Shown one piece after another: positions 25,315 through 32,829 of a stretch of DNA of 64,000 nucleotides (position 1 is the first letter of the stretch; each line of letters opens with the position of its first letter). This DNA comes from Caldilineae bacterium (GTDB lineage: Bacteria; Chloroflexota; Anaerolineae; JAAEKA01): assembly GCA_020634555.1 (NCBI GenBank), contig JACKBK010000006.1, positions 65,042 to 129,041 of the forward strand, read 5' to 3'. A program made the translations under genes and the position numbers. The notes under the pieces are model-generated. The model saw only the letters and a program-made list of their open reading frames with translations, searched no databases and was not told the DNA's origin.

Positions 25315-26328
25315 ATGCTTCACGCAGCAGGTATCTACATTCTGGTTGCCATCACAGCGTTGGTTGCTGTGGTGCTGGCGACGCCGGTGGTTCGACGCGT
25401 TGCCTGGCGCTTTGGGTTCATCGACCAGCCCAGCTTCCGCAAGGTACACAGCACGCCAATGCCGCGGCTGGGTGGGCTGGCGATCTACGCCGGGTTTATT
25501 GTGGCGCTGCTGGTGTTGGGCGCACGGTTTCGCTTCAACGAGGCGGTCGGCATCCTGGTCGGCGCGACGCTGGTGTCGGTAGTCGGCGGGATCGACGACC
25601 GCAACCCCGTTGCCCCATTGCCCAAGCTGTTGGCACAAGCAGTGGCGGCCGGTATACTGATCATCAGCGGCGTTCAGGTGGAGGTGTTCGACCAGCAGTG
25701 GCTGAATGTGGTTGTCACTGTGATCTGGGTTGTCGGCATCACCAACGCGCTCAACTTCCTGGACAACATGGATGGCCTGTCGGCCGGCGTGGCCGCGGTG
25801 GCGGCCGCGTTTTTCCTGCTGTTGGCCGCGCTCAACGACCAGTATCTGGTGGGCGCGCTGTCGGCGGCGCTGTTGGGGGCATGCATCGGCTTCCTGGTGT
25901 ACAATTTCAACCCGGCCAGCATCTTCATGGGTGACAGCGGCTCGCTGTTCATTGGTTTTGTGCTGGCGGCGCTGGGCATCAAGCTGCGCTTCCCGGCTAA
26001 CACGGATATCGTGACCTGGATGGGGCCGGTGCTGGTGCTGGGGCTGCCGATTCTCGACACGACGTTGGTAACTATCTCGCGGCTGCGGCGGGGCAAAAAC
26101 CCGCTGACCACGGCCGGCAAGGATCATATTTCCCACCGACTCGCACGCCTGACCGGCTCGAAGCGCGAGGCCGTCTTGTTGTGTTATCTGATTGGCTGCG
26201 GCTTTGGCATGACGGCAATCTTTGTCACCACGGCGTCGATCGTCGAAGGCTATCTTGTCGGGGTTGTCATGGCTGTGAGCGGCCTGGCAATGATCTGGTG
26301 GTTGGAAGCACGGGTAGGATACGAGTAG
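25315..26328 (+). CDS. MraY/WecA-family polyprenyl-phosphate sugar-1-phosphate transferase
   Basis: The 337-residue protein has about ten membrane helices. It carries the family's cytoplasmic motifs: GGIDDRN, NFLDNMDGLSAG (metal and uridine site), FMGDSGSLFIGF and KDHISHRL. It should initiate the glycan by moving GlcNAc-1-phosphate (or a related sugar) from UDP onto undecaprenyl phosphate. It lies 21 bases after the ligase gene. Its stop codon coincides with the first base of a REP-like tandem repeat. Confidence 0.85.
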   Translation: MLHAAGIYILVAITALVAVVLATPVVRRVAWRFGFIDQPSFRKVHSTPMPRLGGLAIYAGFIVALLVLGARFRFNEAVGILVGATLVSVVGGIDDRNPVAPLPKLLAQAVAAGILIISGVQVEVFDQQWLNVVVTVIWVVGITNALNFLDNMDGLSAGVAAVAAAFFLLLAALNDQYLVGALSAALLGACIGFLVYNFNPASIFMGDSGSLFIGFVLAALGIKLRFPANTDIVTWMGPVLVLGLPILDTTLVTISRLRRGKNPLTTAGKDHISHRLARLTGSKREAVLLCYLIGCGFGMTAIFVTTASIVEGYLVGVVMAVSGLAMIWWLEARVGYE

Positions 26329-26546
26329 GCGTGTCGCCGTCACTCCCGCGAAGGCGGGAGTCCAGAACGTTGTCGAGGCGAGTGATCGATTGCGCGTGTG
26401 GACGCATGGATGCCCGCCTTCGCGGGCATGACGAAGTAGGCGTGTCGCCGTCACTCCCGCGAAGGCGGGAGTCCAGAACGTTGTCCAGACGAGTGATCGA
26501 TTGCGCGTGTGGACGTATGGATGCCCGCCTTCGCGGGCATGACGAG
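26325..26546. repeat. Two tandem 111-bp REP-like units
   Basis: The units start at 26325 and 26436. Each has a left hairpin (CACTCCCGCGAAGGCGGGAG) and an inverted right hairpin (GCCCGCCTTCGCGGGC), separated by about 55 bp. The units are nearly identical, with a few substitutions. The first unit overlaps the TAG stop (26326-26328) of the WecA-like gene. Confidence 0.9.
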
Positions 26547-26576
26547 AAGACGAAGTGTGACGACTGACGAGGTTCA

Positions 26577-27920
26577 ATGTCACTAAGTACAAAAATCAGC
26601 GACAAGACCGCCACCATCGGCATCGTCGGGTTGGGGTATGTCGGGCTGCCGCACGCGGTGGCATTTGCAACAGCCGGCTTTCCGGTGATCGGCATCGACG
26701 TCAACGGCGAGCGGGTCGCGGCTATCAACCGCGGCGTGAGCCAGATTCCCGACGTGCCATCGGAACAACTGGCGCCGCTGGTGGCTACCCACCGGCTGTC
26801 CGCATCCACCGATCCAGGCCATCTGGTCGAGGCCGATGTAACGCTGATCTGTGTGCCGACGCCGTTCGACGACATGAAGACGCCCGATCTGCGCTATATT
26901 GTGGCCGCCGCGCGGGGCATCGCCGCCAACCTGCGGCCCGACACCATGGTGATCCTGCAGAGCACCACCTATCCCGGCACAACTGAGGAGGTGGTGCAAC
27001 CGATTCTGGAGAACAGCGGCCTAAAAGCCGGCCGCGACTTTCATCTGGTGTTCTCGCCGGAACGCATCGATCCGGGCAACCGCCAGTACAGTGCCCACAA
27101 CATCCCCAAGGTCGTAGGCGGACTGACTCCGCAGTGTACTGAGTTAGCCTGCGTGCTGTTCGGCCACCTGACGCCGGACGTACACCCGGTCTCAACGCCG
27201 CGGGCGGCGGAGATGACCAAGCTGCTGGAGAACATCTTCCGCAGCGTCAACATCGCGATGGTCAACGAGTTGGCGGTGCTGATGGAGCGGATGCAGATCG
27301 ATATCTGGGAAGTCATTGATGCGGCGCGCACCAAGCCTTTCGGCTTCATGGCGTTCACACCAGGTCCGGGCGTCGGTGGCCACTGTATCCCGGTCGATCC
27401 GTATTACCTGTCGTGGAAGGCGCGCGAGTTCGACTTCTACACCAAGTTCATCGAGCTGGCGGCTGAGGTCAACGCTGACATGCCCGACCATGTGGTGCGC
27501 AAGGTGATCGCCGGCCTGAATCTGGACGGCAAGCCGGTGCGCGGCTCCACGGTGCTGATCCTGGGCGTCGCCTTCAAGCGCGACATCGACGACGCCCGCA
27601 ACTCGCCGGCGCAGCGTGTCATCGAGCTGTTATTGGACGCAGGCGCGCATATCGAGTATCATGACCCATTTGTAGCGACCTTTCGCACCGGCGGCAACGC
27701 GCTTCATCGCAGACCAACGACTTTGCGCAGCATCTCACTTGATGAGGGGCTGAACGCGGCCGATGCAGTGGTCATCCTGACCGGCCATACGACGGTTGAT
27801 TATGCCCAGGTAGTAAGCCGGGTACGAGTGGTGGTGGATGCGGTCAACGTGACCGGAGAGGTGGCCGAAGCCGCCGGCCGTGTGATCCGCCTGGGCGCAC
27901 CGATGCCGGTTAGTCTGTGA
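26577..27920 (+). CDS. Nucleotide-sugar 6-dehydrogenase (UDP-GlcNAc/ManNAc, WbpA/WecC type)
   Basis: The 447-residue protein has IGIVGLGYVGLPHAVAF (NAD loop), CVPTPFDDMKTPDL, STTYPGTTEEVV, FSPERIDPGN and PGPGVGGHCIPVDPYYL, where the cysteine is catalytic. The C-terminal domain ends with VILTGHTTVDY. It oxidises C6 of a UDP-N-acetylhexosamine to the uronate with two NAD. The GHCIPVDPYYL form and the neighbouring Wbp-like genes favour UDP-GlcNAc 6-dehydrogenase. It could also feed ManNAcA synthesis, but no 2-epimerase is seen here. Confidence 0.85.
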   Translation: MSLSTKISDKTATIGIVGLGYVGLPHAVAFATAGFPVIGIDVNGERVAAINRGVSQIPDVPSEQLAPLVATHRLSASTDPGHLVEADVTLICVPTPFDDMKTPDLRYIVAAARGIAANLRPDTMVILQSTTYPGTTEEVVQPILENSGLKAGRDFHLVFSPERIDPGNRQYSAHNIPKVVGGLTPQCTELACVLFGHLTPDVHPVSTPRAAEMTKLLENIFRSVNIAMVNELAVLMERMQIDIWEVIDAARTKPFGFMAFTPGPGVGGHCIPVDPYYLSWKAREFDFYTKFIELAAEVNADMPDHVVRKVIAGLNLDGKPVRGSTVLILGVAFKRDIDDARNSPAQRVIELLLDAGAHIEYHDPFVATFRTGGNALHRRPTTLRSISLDEGLNAADAVVILTGHTTVDYAQVVSRVRVVVDAVNVTGEVAEAAGRVIRLGAPMPVSL

Positions 27921-28098
27921 CGTTCGACTTGTTCGGCAAAGTCGAATATCTGAAAACTGTCGCGTTGAGACGTTCGACTTTTTCGGCAAAGTCGAACGTC
28001 TGGAGACTGTCGTGTTGAGACATTCGACTTTTTCTGAAAAGTCGAACGTCCGAGAATAGTGTGAAAGAAACTCGGTTTTGCCGAAAAAGTCGGGTTTC
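27920..28098. repeat. Array of four family A hairpins with 50-bp period
   Basis: Units begin at 27921, 27971 and 28021, exactly 50 bp apart, each with a hairpin of TTCGACTT/AAGTCGAA type followed by about 20 bp of shared spacer. A fourth, more diverged hairpin lies at 28067-28098. The first starts at the last base of the dehydrogenase stop codon. The array fills most of the 203-bp gap before the cyclophilin gene. Confidence 0.85.
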
Positions 28099-28123
28099 GA
28101 GAGACGACTGGAGAAAAAGTCAC

Positions 28124-29512
28124 ATGGAAACCAAGAAAACTCTACGATTCGCGTTCATCATTGGCCTGGTCACCCTGTCGCTGATGTTGGTTGCTGCCTG
28201 TTCAGCACCGCCGCCATCCGGCACAACCACGGCTACCGAGGTACCGCCAACGGCCGCGCCCGTCGACACGCCGGCTGACACTGCCGCACCGGCCACCGAT
28301 ACATCCGCCTTGACCACAACGGCTGACCTGCCTGATTTCGGCGTCATGCCGGTGATGCCTGCTGATGGCGAGCGACCGTTGGCAGAAGTAGACCTGACCA
28401 GCCGCGCCTACATCTTCCAGGAACCGCCGGACATGGCCATCGATCCCGACAAGGTCTACCTGGCAACCTTCGAGACGACCAAGGGCGACTTCACGGCTGA
28501 GCTTTATTCGCAGGAAGCGCCAAACGCTGTCAACAATTTTGTGGTCCTTTCGGAAATGGGCTACTACGACGGCATGCCGGCCTTCCCAGCCGGCCCGCCG
28601 ATGGCAGTGCTGACAGGTGACGCGGCAGGCGACGGCAATGGCAGTCCCGGCTATGATTTCGCGGCCGAGATCGGCATTCCCAATCCTGCCGGCACCATCG
28701 GCTATCTGCGGTTGCCCGACCAGGTCAACCCGGAGCGGCTCAGCAACGGCAGCCAGATCTACATTACCCTGGAAGCAGTGCCGGAGATCGACGGCGTCTA
28801 CTCGGCGTTTGGGCTGATCCTGGACGGGCTGGATGTGGCTGAAGCTATCACACAGACTGATGTCATCAACCAGGTGGTGATCAGCGAGGCAGAGGAGCGG
28901 AAAGCGCCCACCCCGCCGCCGCCGACACCAACACCAACTCCCTTTGCACCGACCTCCGACGCCTCGGGCGACCGCCCGTTGGCAGCTCTGGATCCGGCCG
29001 AGCGCAACGATATGTTCAACTCAGCGCCGGAAATGACGCTTGAGGACGGCGTAGACTATACAGCGCGCATCGTCACCGACAAGGGCGACATCGTGGTGGA
29101 TCTGTACGAAGACCAGACGCCTATCACCGTCAACAACTTCGTGACGCTGGCCAACCTCGGCTACTACGACAACACCATGTTCCACCGCGTCATTGAGGGC
29201 TTCATGGCGCAGGCCGGCGACCCGACCGGCACCGGTACGGGCGGCCCCGGCTACACCTTCCAGGACGAGATCGTGCCCGACCTTGTCTTCGACAGTGCAG
29301 GCATCCTGGCCATGGCCAACGCCGGCCCATCCACCAACGGCAGCCAGTTCTTCATCACCTACGACGCCACCGACTGGCTCAACGGCCAGCACACGATCTT
29401 TGGCAAGGTGCTCGAAGGTGAGGACGTGCTGGCAGAGATCAACCTGCGCGACCCGGCGACGGCCACCGAGCCTGGCACGATGATCGAGCAGATCCTGATC
29501 GAAACCAAGTAA
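28124..29512 (+). CDS. Lipoprotein with two cyclophilin-type peptidyl-prolyl isomerase domains
   Basis: The predicted product is 462 residues from ATG 28124, which has GGAGA nine bases upstream. An upstream GTG at 28061 would translate the hairpin repeat. The signal peptide ends in the lipobox LMLVAACS, so it should be a membrane-anchored extracytoplasmic lipoprotein. A Thr/Pro/Ala linker follows, then domain 1 (about residues 100-275), a Pro/Thr linker and domain 2 (about 310-462). Domain 2 has FHRVIEGFMAQAGD, NGSQFFITY and the other active-site residues. Domain 1 lacks the FHR arginine (FPAGPPM instead) and has IYITL, so it is probably not catalytic. Likely helps fold exported proteins. Confidence 0.87.
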   Translation: METKKTLRFAFIIGLVTLSLMLVAACSAPPPSGTTTATEVPPTAAPVDTPADTAAPATDTSALTTTADLPDFGVMPVMPADGERPLAEVDLTSRAYIFQEPPDMAIDPDKVYLATFETTKGDFTAELYSQEAPNAVNNFVVLSEMGYYDGMPAFPAGPPMAVLTGDAAGDGNGSPGYDFAAEIGIPNPAGTIGYLRLPDQVNPERLSNGSQIYITLEAVPEIDGVYSAFGLILDGLDVAEAITQTDVINQVVISEAEERKAPTPPPPTPTPTPFAPTSDASGDRPLAALDPAERNDMFNSAPEMTLEDGVDYTARIVTDKGDIVVDLYEDQTPITVNNFVTLANLGYYDNTMFHRVIEGFMAQAGDPTGTGTGGPGYTFQDEIVPDLVFDSAGILAMANAGPSTNGSQFFITYDATDWLNGQHTIFGKVLEGEDVLAEINLRDPATATEPGTMIEQILIETK

Positions 29513-29541
29513 GCTGTCACAAGACAGAATCCTGTTTTGTA

Positions 29542-29579
29542 GAGCGTCCCCGGAAACAATGGCGTTTCCGGGGACGCTC
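29542..29579 (+). terminator. Strong hairpin terminator
   Basis: GAGCGTCCCCGGAAAC pairs with GTTTCCGGGGACGCTC around a six-base loop, 16 bp perfect, 30 bases after the cyclophilin stop. The T-run is short (TCGTTCC). Confidence 0.75.
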
Positions 29580-29666
29580 GTTCCTCCAAACTAAGCTCTG
29601 CCCGTGCCGGAAACAATACTACCCCGGCAAGGCCAGGCTGTGCCACATTCTTCTTACAACTGCATT

Positions 29667-30560
29667 ATGAGCAAAGCCCTCGTCATATTCAATCCTCATG
29701 CCGGCCGCGGGCGCGGCGCCAAGCGCGCTGAGTCTGTCGTCGCGGCGCTGCACGCCGTGGACTTCGAGTTCGACTCGGTGGTATCGGAAACCCGCGGCCA
29801 TGCGATCGAGCTGGCACAGCGCGCGGCGGAATCGGGGCGTGAGCTGATCGTGGCGGCCGGCGGTGATGGCACGCTCAACGAGGTGGTCAACGGCGTCATG
29901 CAGGCCAGGCAGCATGGCGTGCCGGCCCGGTTGGGCGTCATGCCCATCGGTTCAGGCAACGACTTTGCCGGCTCGTTGGGCATCACCACCGACCTGCGGC
30001 AAGCGGCGGAGATCCTCAAGCGCGACCACGTGCGCCGGGTAGATGCCGGCATGGTTAACGGTCGTTACTTTGCCAACAATGTGGGCATGGGCCTGGAAGC
30101 GCAGGTCGACATCGAGGCACACAAGATGACCTGGGTGAGCGGTCAGGCGCTGTACCTGATTGCGATCTTCCGCGCGATCCGCAGTTTTCCCCATCCGGTG
30201 GTCCAGATCGAGCGCGATGGCCAGCAGATCAACGACAAAAGTATCCTGATGATCACGGCCGGCAACAACCGGCGCATCGGCGGCGGCTTCCTGGTGTTTC
30301 CCGATGCCGTGCCAGACGATGGCTTGCTGGACTTATGTGTCGTCGATGCCATCCCGCGGCGCGAGATACTGCGCTTGCTCCCGAAACTACCCAAAGGAAA
30401 GCATGTTGGCGAGCCGGCCGTGGAGATGTCCCGCTTCACGCATCTGGTGGTCGAATCCGAGAGCCCGCTCCCCGTTCACGCCGACGGCGAAATCCTATGG
30501 ACCGACGCCCGGCGGGTGGAGATCGAGGTGCTGCCCGACCGGCTGGATGTAGTCGCTTAG
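29667..30560 (+). CDS. Diacylglycerol kinase-like lipid kinase (YegS/DgkB family)
   Basis: The product has 297 residues from ATG 29667. Motifs are VIFNPHAGRGRGAK, AAGGDGTLNEVVNGVM (nucleotide-binding) and PIGSGNDFAGSLGI, followed by the C-terminal GLLDLCVVDAIPRREIL and HADGE blocks of the family. It should phosphorylate a lipid such as diacylglycerol, or phosphorylate/transfer to undecaprenol. The next gene converges and overlaps its stop by four bases. Confidence 0.88.
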   Translation: MSKALVIFNPHAGRGRGAKRAESVVAALHAVDFEFDSVVSETRGHAIELAQRAAESGRELIVAAGGDGTLNEVVNGVMQARQHGVPARLGVMPIGSGNDFAGSLGITTDLRQAAEILKRDHVRRVDAGMVNGRYFANNVGMGLEAQVDIEAHKMTWVSGQALYLIAIFRAIRSFPHPVVQIERDGQQINDKSILMITAGNNRRIGGGFLVFPDAVPDDGLLDLCVVDAIPRREILRLLPKLPKGKHVGEPAVEMSRFTHLVVESESPLPVHADGEILWTDARRVEIEVLPDRLDVVA

Positions 30561-31162
30561 CTTCGTCTGAGCAGGTACCACGCCACCGGCCGCTCGCCCT
30601 GCAAACTGGGGCGGCGCCACAGCATCTCGAAATGGGGAGCGAAGCGCTGGGCGATCTCGTCCGCGTCAAAGCCGGCCGGGCCGGAATCCAGTTCCGTGTC
30701 CTGGTCGAAACCGTACATCAGGTAAAGTCCACCGCTTTCCAGCCGCCGGGCCAGCGAGGCAGCGTAGCGCGCCCGGTTGTCAGGGGAGAGGCTGTGCAGG
30801 CAGCCGATGTCCAGCGCGAAGGTAGCCTGCACCGGCAGAAACCCCAGGTCGGCCACGTTGCCCGCACAGAAGAAAGCCGGCAGGCCGGCTGTGCGTGCTT
30901 TCGTGCGCGCCCGTTGCAGGGCTGTCACCGCCAGATCAACTCCGTAGACGCTGAATCCCAGCCGCGCCAGAAACGCCGAGTTGGTCCCCGTGCCGCAGCC
31001 CAGGTCCAGCGCAACGCAGGGCGGCCGCAACGCGCCGCTGTCCACAAGCTCGTGGACCTCAGGCGGCACGATGCCCGTGTCCCAGGGCGTTTCAGCCATC
31101 TGGTAGCGTTGGTTCCACCAAGCGGGAGAGCCGCGGTCGTTGTTGGTAGCAAGATCGGTCAT
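30557..31162 (-). CDS. Class I SAM-dependent methyltransferase
   Basis: The product has 201 residues from ATG 31162 (MTDLATNNDRGSPAWWNQRY). ALDLGCGTGTNSAFLARLGF is the SAM-binding loop, VYGVDLAVTALQRAR follows and DIGCLHSLSPDNRARYAASL completes a thiopurine/TehB-like small methyltransferase. The acceptor is unknown. A longer reading frame to 31312 would run into the divergent antitoxin gene and is rejected. Confidence 0.82.
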   Translation of the reverse strand: MTDLATNNDRGSPAWWNQRYQMAETPWDTGIVPPEVHELVDSGALRPPCVALDLGCGTGTNSAFLARLGFSVYGVDLAVTALQRARTKARTAGLPAFFCAGNVADLGFLPVQATFALDIGCLHSLSPDNRARYAASLARRLESGGLYLMYGFDQDTELDSGPAGFDADEIAQRFAPHFEMLWRRPSLQGERPVAWYLLRRS

Positions 31163-31175
31163 TTCGTGGATTTCG

Positions 31176-31204
31176 TTGCGGTAACTTCCCAATTGTGGTA
31201 TATT
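31176..31204 (+). promoter_or_regulatory. Promoter of the AbiEi-type gene
   Basis: TTGCGG (31176-31181), 17-base spacer and TATATT (31199-31204). Transcription would start near 31211, the A of the ATG, so the mRNA would be leaderless. It lies in the 48-bp gap between divergent genes. Confidence 0.5.
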
Positions 31205-31210
31205 GTTGCC

Positions 31211-31852
31211 ATGAAATTCAGCGAACTTGTTGAGATTGTCGGCGACGAACCGCTTTTCGAGACTGGCCTGTTGGTAGCAGGCGATGTAGACTTCGCCGCG
31301 CTGCGCAAGCAACTGTCGCGGTGGACTGCGGCCAGCAAGCTGTTTCAGTTACGACGGGGATTGTACGCCCTTGCACCGCCGTTTCAAAAAATCAAGCCGC
31401 ATCCGTTCGTGGTCGCCAATCACCTGGTCCAGGGATCGTATGTCAGTTGCCAGTCGGCGCTGGCTTACTACGGCATGATTCCCGAGCACGCGCCGGTCGT
31501 GGTTAGTGTCACGAATGCCCGCCCCGGACGCTGGGATACACCGCTGGGCAGCTTCCTCTTCCGCCACATCAAGAAGGATCTGCTAAACGGCTACCGGCTG
31601 GTGCAACTTGGCGGGCGACAGCGAGCGTTTGTCGCTTCTCCCGAAAAGGCCCTGTTGGATCTACTCTACCTCCAACCGGGTGCCGATGATTCGGGCTACC
31701 TGCGTGAACTACGGCTGCAAAACCTCCATACTTTGGACACGGATAAACTACGCCGGATGGCTTCTGCAACTGAGCGTCCGAAGTTGATGCGCGCGGCCAA
31801 GACCATCGCCGGCTTGGCCTCTTCTGAAAACCTGGAGTATGAACCCTTGTGA
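31211..31852 (+). CDS. AbiEi-type antitoxin / transcriptional regulator (orphan)
   Basis: The 213-residue protein has an N-terminal winged-helix region (FSELVEIVGDEPLFETGLL, then LSRWTAASKLFQLRRGLYAL). The AbiEi-like core follows: HPFVVANHLVQGSYVSCQSA, LAYYGMIPE and SPEKALLDLLYL. AbiEi proteins repress their own operon and neutralise the nucleotidyltransferase toxin AbiEii encoded directly downstream. Here only a start-like remnant of a toxin is present (31849). A long in-frame extension to 30335 overlaps the methyltransferase on the other strand and is not real. A strong promoter sits at the start codon. Confidence 0.8.
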   Translation: MKFSELVEIVGDEPLFETGLLVAGDVDFAALRKQLSRWTAASKLFQLRRGLYALAPPFQKIKPHPFVVANHLVQGSYVSCQSALAYYGMIPEHAPVVVSVTNARPGRWDTPLGSFLFRHIKKDLLNGYRLVQLGGRQRAFVASPEKALLDLLYLQPGADDSGYLRELRLQNLHTLDTDKLRRMASATERPKLMRAAKTIAGLASSENLEYEPL

Positions 31853-31881
31853 AGGATTATCTTTTACAGCCCGCGTTCGCC
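31849..31881 (+). pseudogene. Possible remnant of the AbiEii toxin start
   Basis: GTG at 31849 overlaps the antitoxin stop by four bases and reads VKDYLLQ. From memory this resembles the beginning of many AbiEii partners. By about 31864 the sequence becomes the 3' end of the convergent ABC permease gene. If correct, the toxin was removed by a rearrangement that joined the transporter operon here. The remnant is only about 5-7 codons, so this is tentative. Confidence 0.3.
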
Positions 31882-32829
31882 GCGGATGTAGGGGACGCCC
31901 AGCGCGGCCGGCGCGCCGATGCGTTGGCGCATGGCGGCCCGGGAGCCGATGAGCAGGGCTACGATGGTCAGCAGATAGGGTGTCATCTTCAGGAAGAAGC
32001 CCAGGTTGGAGTTAGCAAACAGGGGATTGGGGAAGCCAAGGATTACCGCCGGGCCTTGCAGGTCCAGAATGGCCCGTTGCAGCGCGCCGAACAGATAGGC
32101 GCCCACGACCGCCCGCACAGGGTTCCATTGAGCGAAGATCACCAGACCGATGGCGATCCAGCCCAGGCCGGACGTCGTCTGAGCGCTGTACCAGCCTGGA
32201 GAGACCGACAAACTGATAGTGACGCCGGCCAGTCCTGCCAGACAGCCGCCCACGATGGTGTAGAGATAGCGCAGGCCGTAGACGCTCACACCCATGGTAT
32301 CGGCTGCCTCCGGCTTTTCACCCACCGCTCGCAGATGCATACCAGGGCGCGTATACTTGATATAGTACCAGACAAGCGGGATCAGCAAGTATCCCACGTA
32401 GACCAGAATACTTTGCTCCTGGAAGAAGATTGGGCCGATGAAGGGGATCGCGGAGAGTACGGGAATATTTACCACCGGAATCAACGGCGGCGATTGGCCG
32501 GTCAACCCCTCACCCAGTACCAGCGCCAAACCGGTGCCGAGAAAGGTGAGCGATAGCCCGCTGACCACCTGGTCTGCCTGGAAGTTGATCGTGACCACGG
32601 CGTGCAAGATAGAGAGAATGCCGCCGGCAATCATGGCGGCCAGCACGCCCAGCCACGGGTTGCCGGTAGCCAGGGACACGCTGAAACCAGTCATCGCGCC
32701 GATCAGCATCATGCCCTCAACACCCAGATTGAGGATGCCTGATCGCTCAGCCAGCAGCTCGCCGATGGTGGCGAACAGCAGGATCGTGCCGGTAGCAATG
32801 CCCGCGTGAAGGATGATTTCGAGATTCAT
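31864..32829 (-). CDS. BMP-type ABC transporter permease (second subunit)
   Basis: The 321-residue protein has about eight membrane helices and motifs of the NupQ/YufQ-like branched permease family: LNLGVEGMMLIGAMTGFSVS, VSGLSLTFLGTGLALVLGE and PGMHLRAVGEKPEAADTMGV (the ATPase-contacting loop). With the genes at 32826 and 33941 it forms the membrane part of a nucleoside or purine importer. Start overlaps the upstream permease stop by four bases. It may sit next to a truncated toxin gene. Confidence 0.88.
   Translation of the reverse strand: MNLEIILHAGIATGTILLFATIGELLAERSGILNLGVEGMMLIGAMTGFSVSLATGNPWLGVLAAMIAGGILSILHAVVTINFQADQVVSGLSLTFLGTGLALVLGEGLTGQSPPLIPVVNIPVLSAIPFIGPIFFQEQSILVYVGYLLIPLVWYYIKYTRPGMHLRAVGEKPEAADTMGVSVYGLRYLYTIVGGCLAGLAGVTISLSVSPGWYSAQTTSGLGWIAIGLVIFAQWNPVRAVVGAYLFGALQRAILDLQGPAVILGFPNPLFANSNLGFFLKMTPYLLTIVALLIGSRAAMRQRIGAPAALGVPYIRGERGL

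Noticed and set aside
24616..26592. 658-codon reading frame on the minus strand
   Set aside because: It is the antisense shadow of the TPR and WecA-like genes and the REP repeats. The translated sequence is His/Gln/Arg-rich and matches nothing.
27920..28098. The 50-bp spaced array as a small CRISPR
   Set aside because: The shared part includes both hairpin and spacer, so there are no unique spacers, and no cas genes are nearby.
28061..28123. Upstream GTG start for the cyclophilin lipoprotein
   Set aside because: It would translate the hairpin repeat and bury the signal peptide. ATG 28124 has a good ribosome binding site and opens the lipoprotein signal.
30335..31210. Long N-terminal extension of the AbiEi reading frame (about 290 codons)
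   Set aside because: It runs antisense to a clear methyltransferase gene and shows no domain. The conserved protein starts at 31211, right after a promoter.
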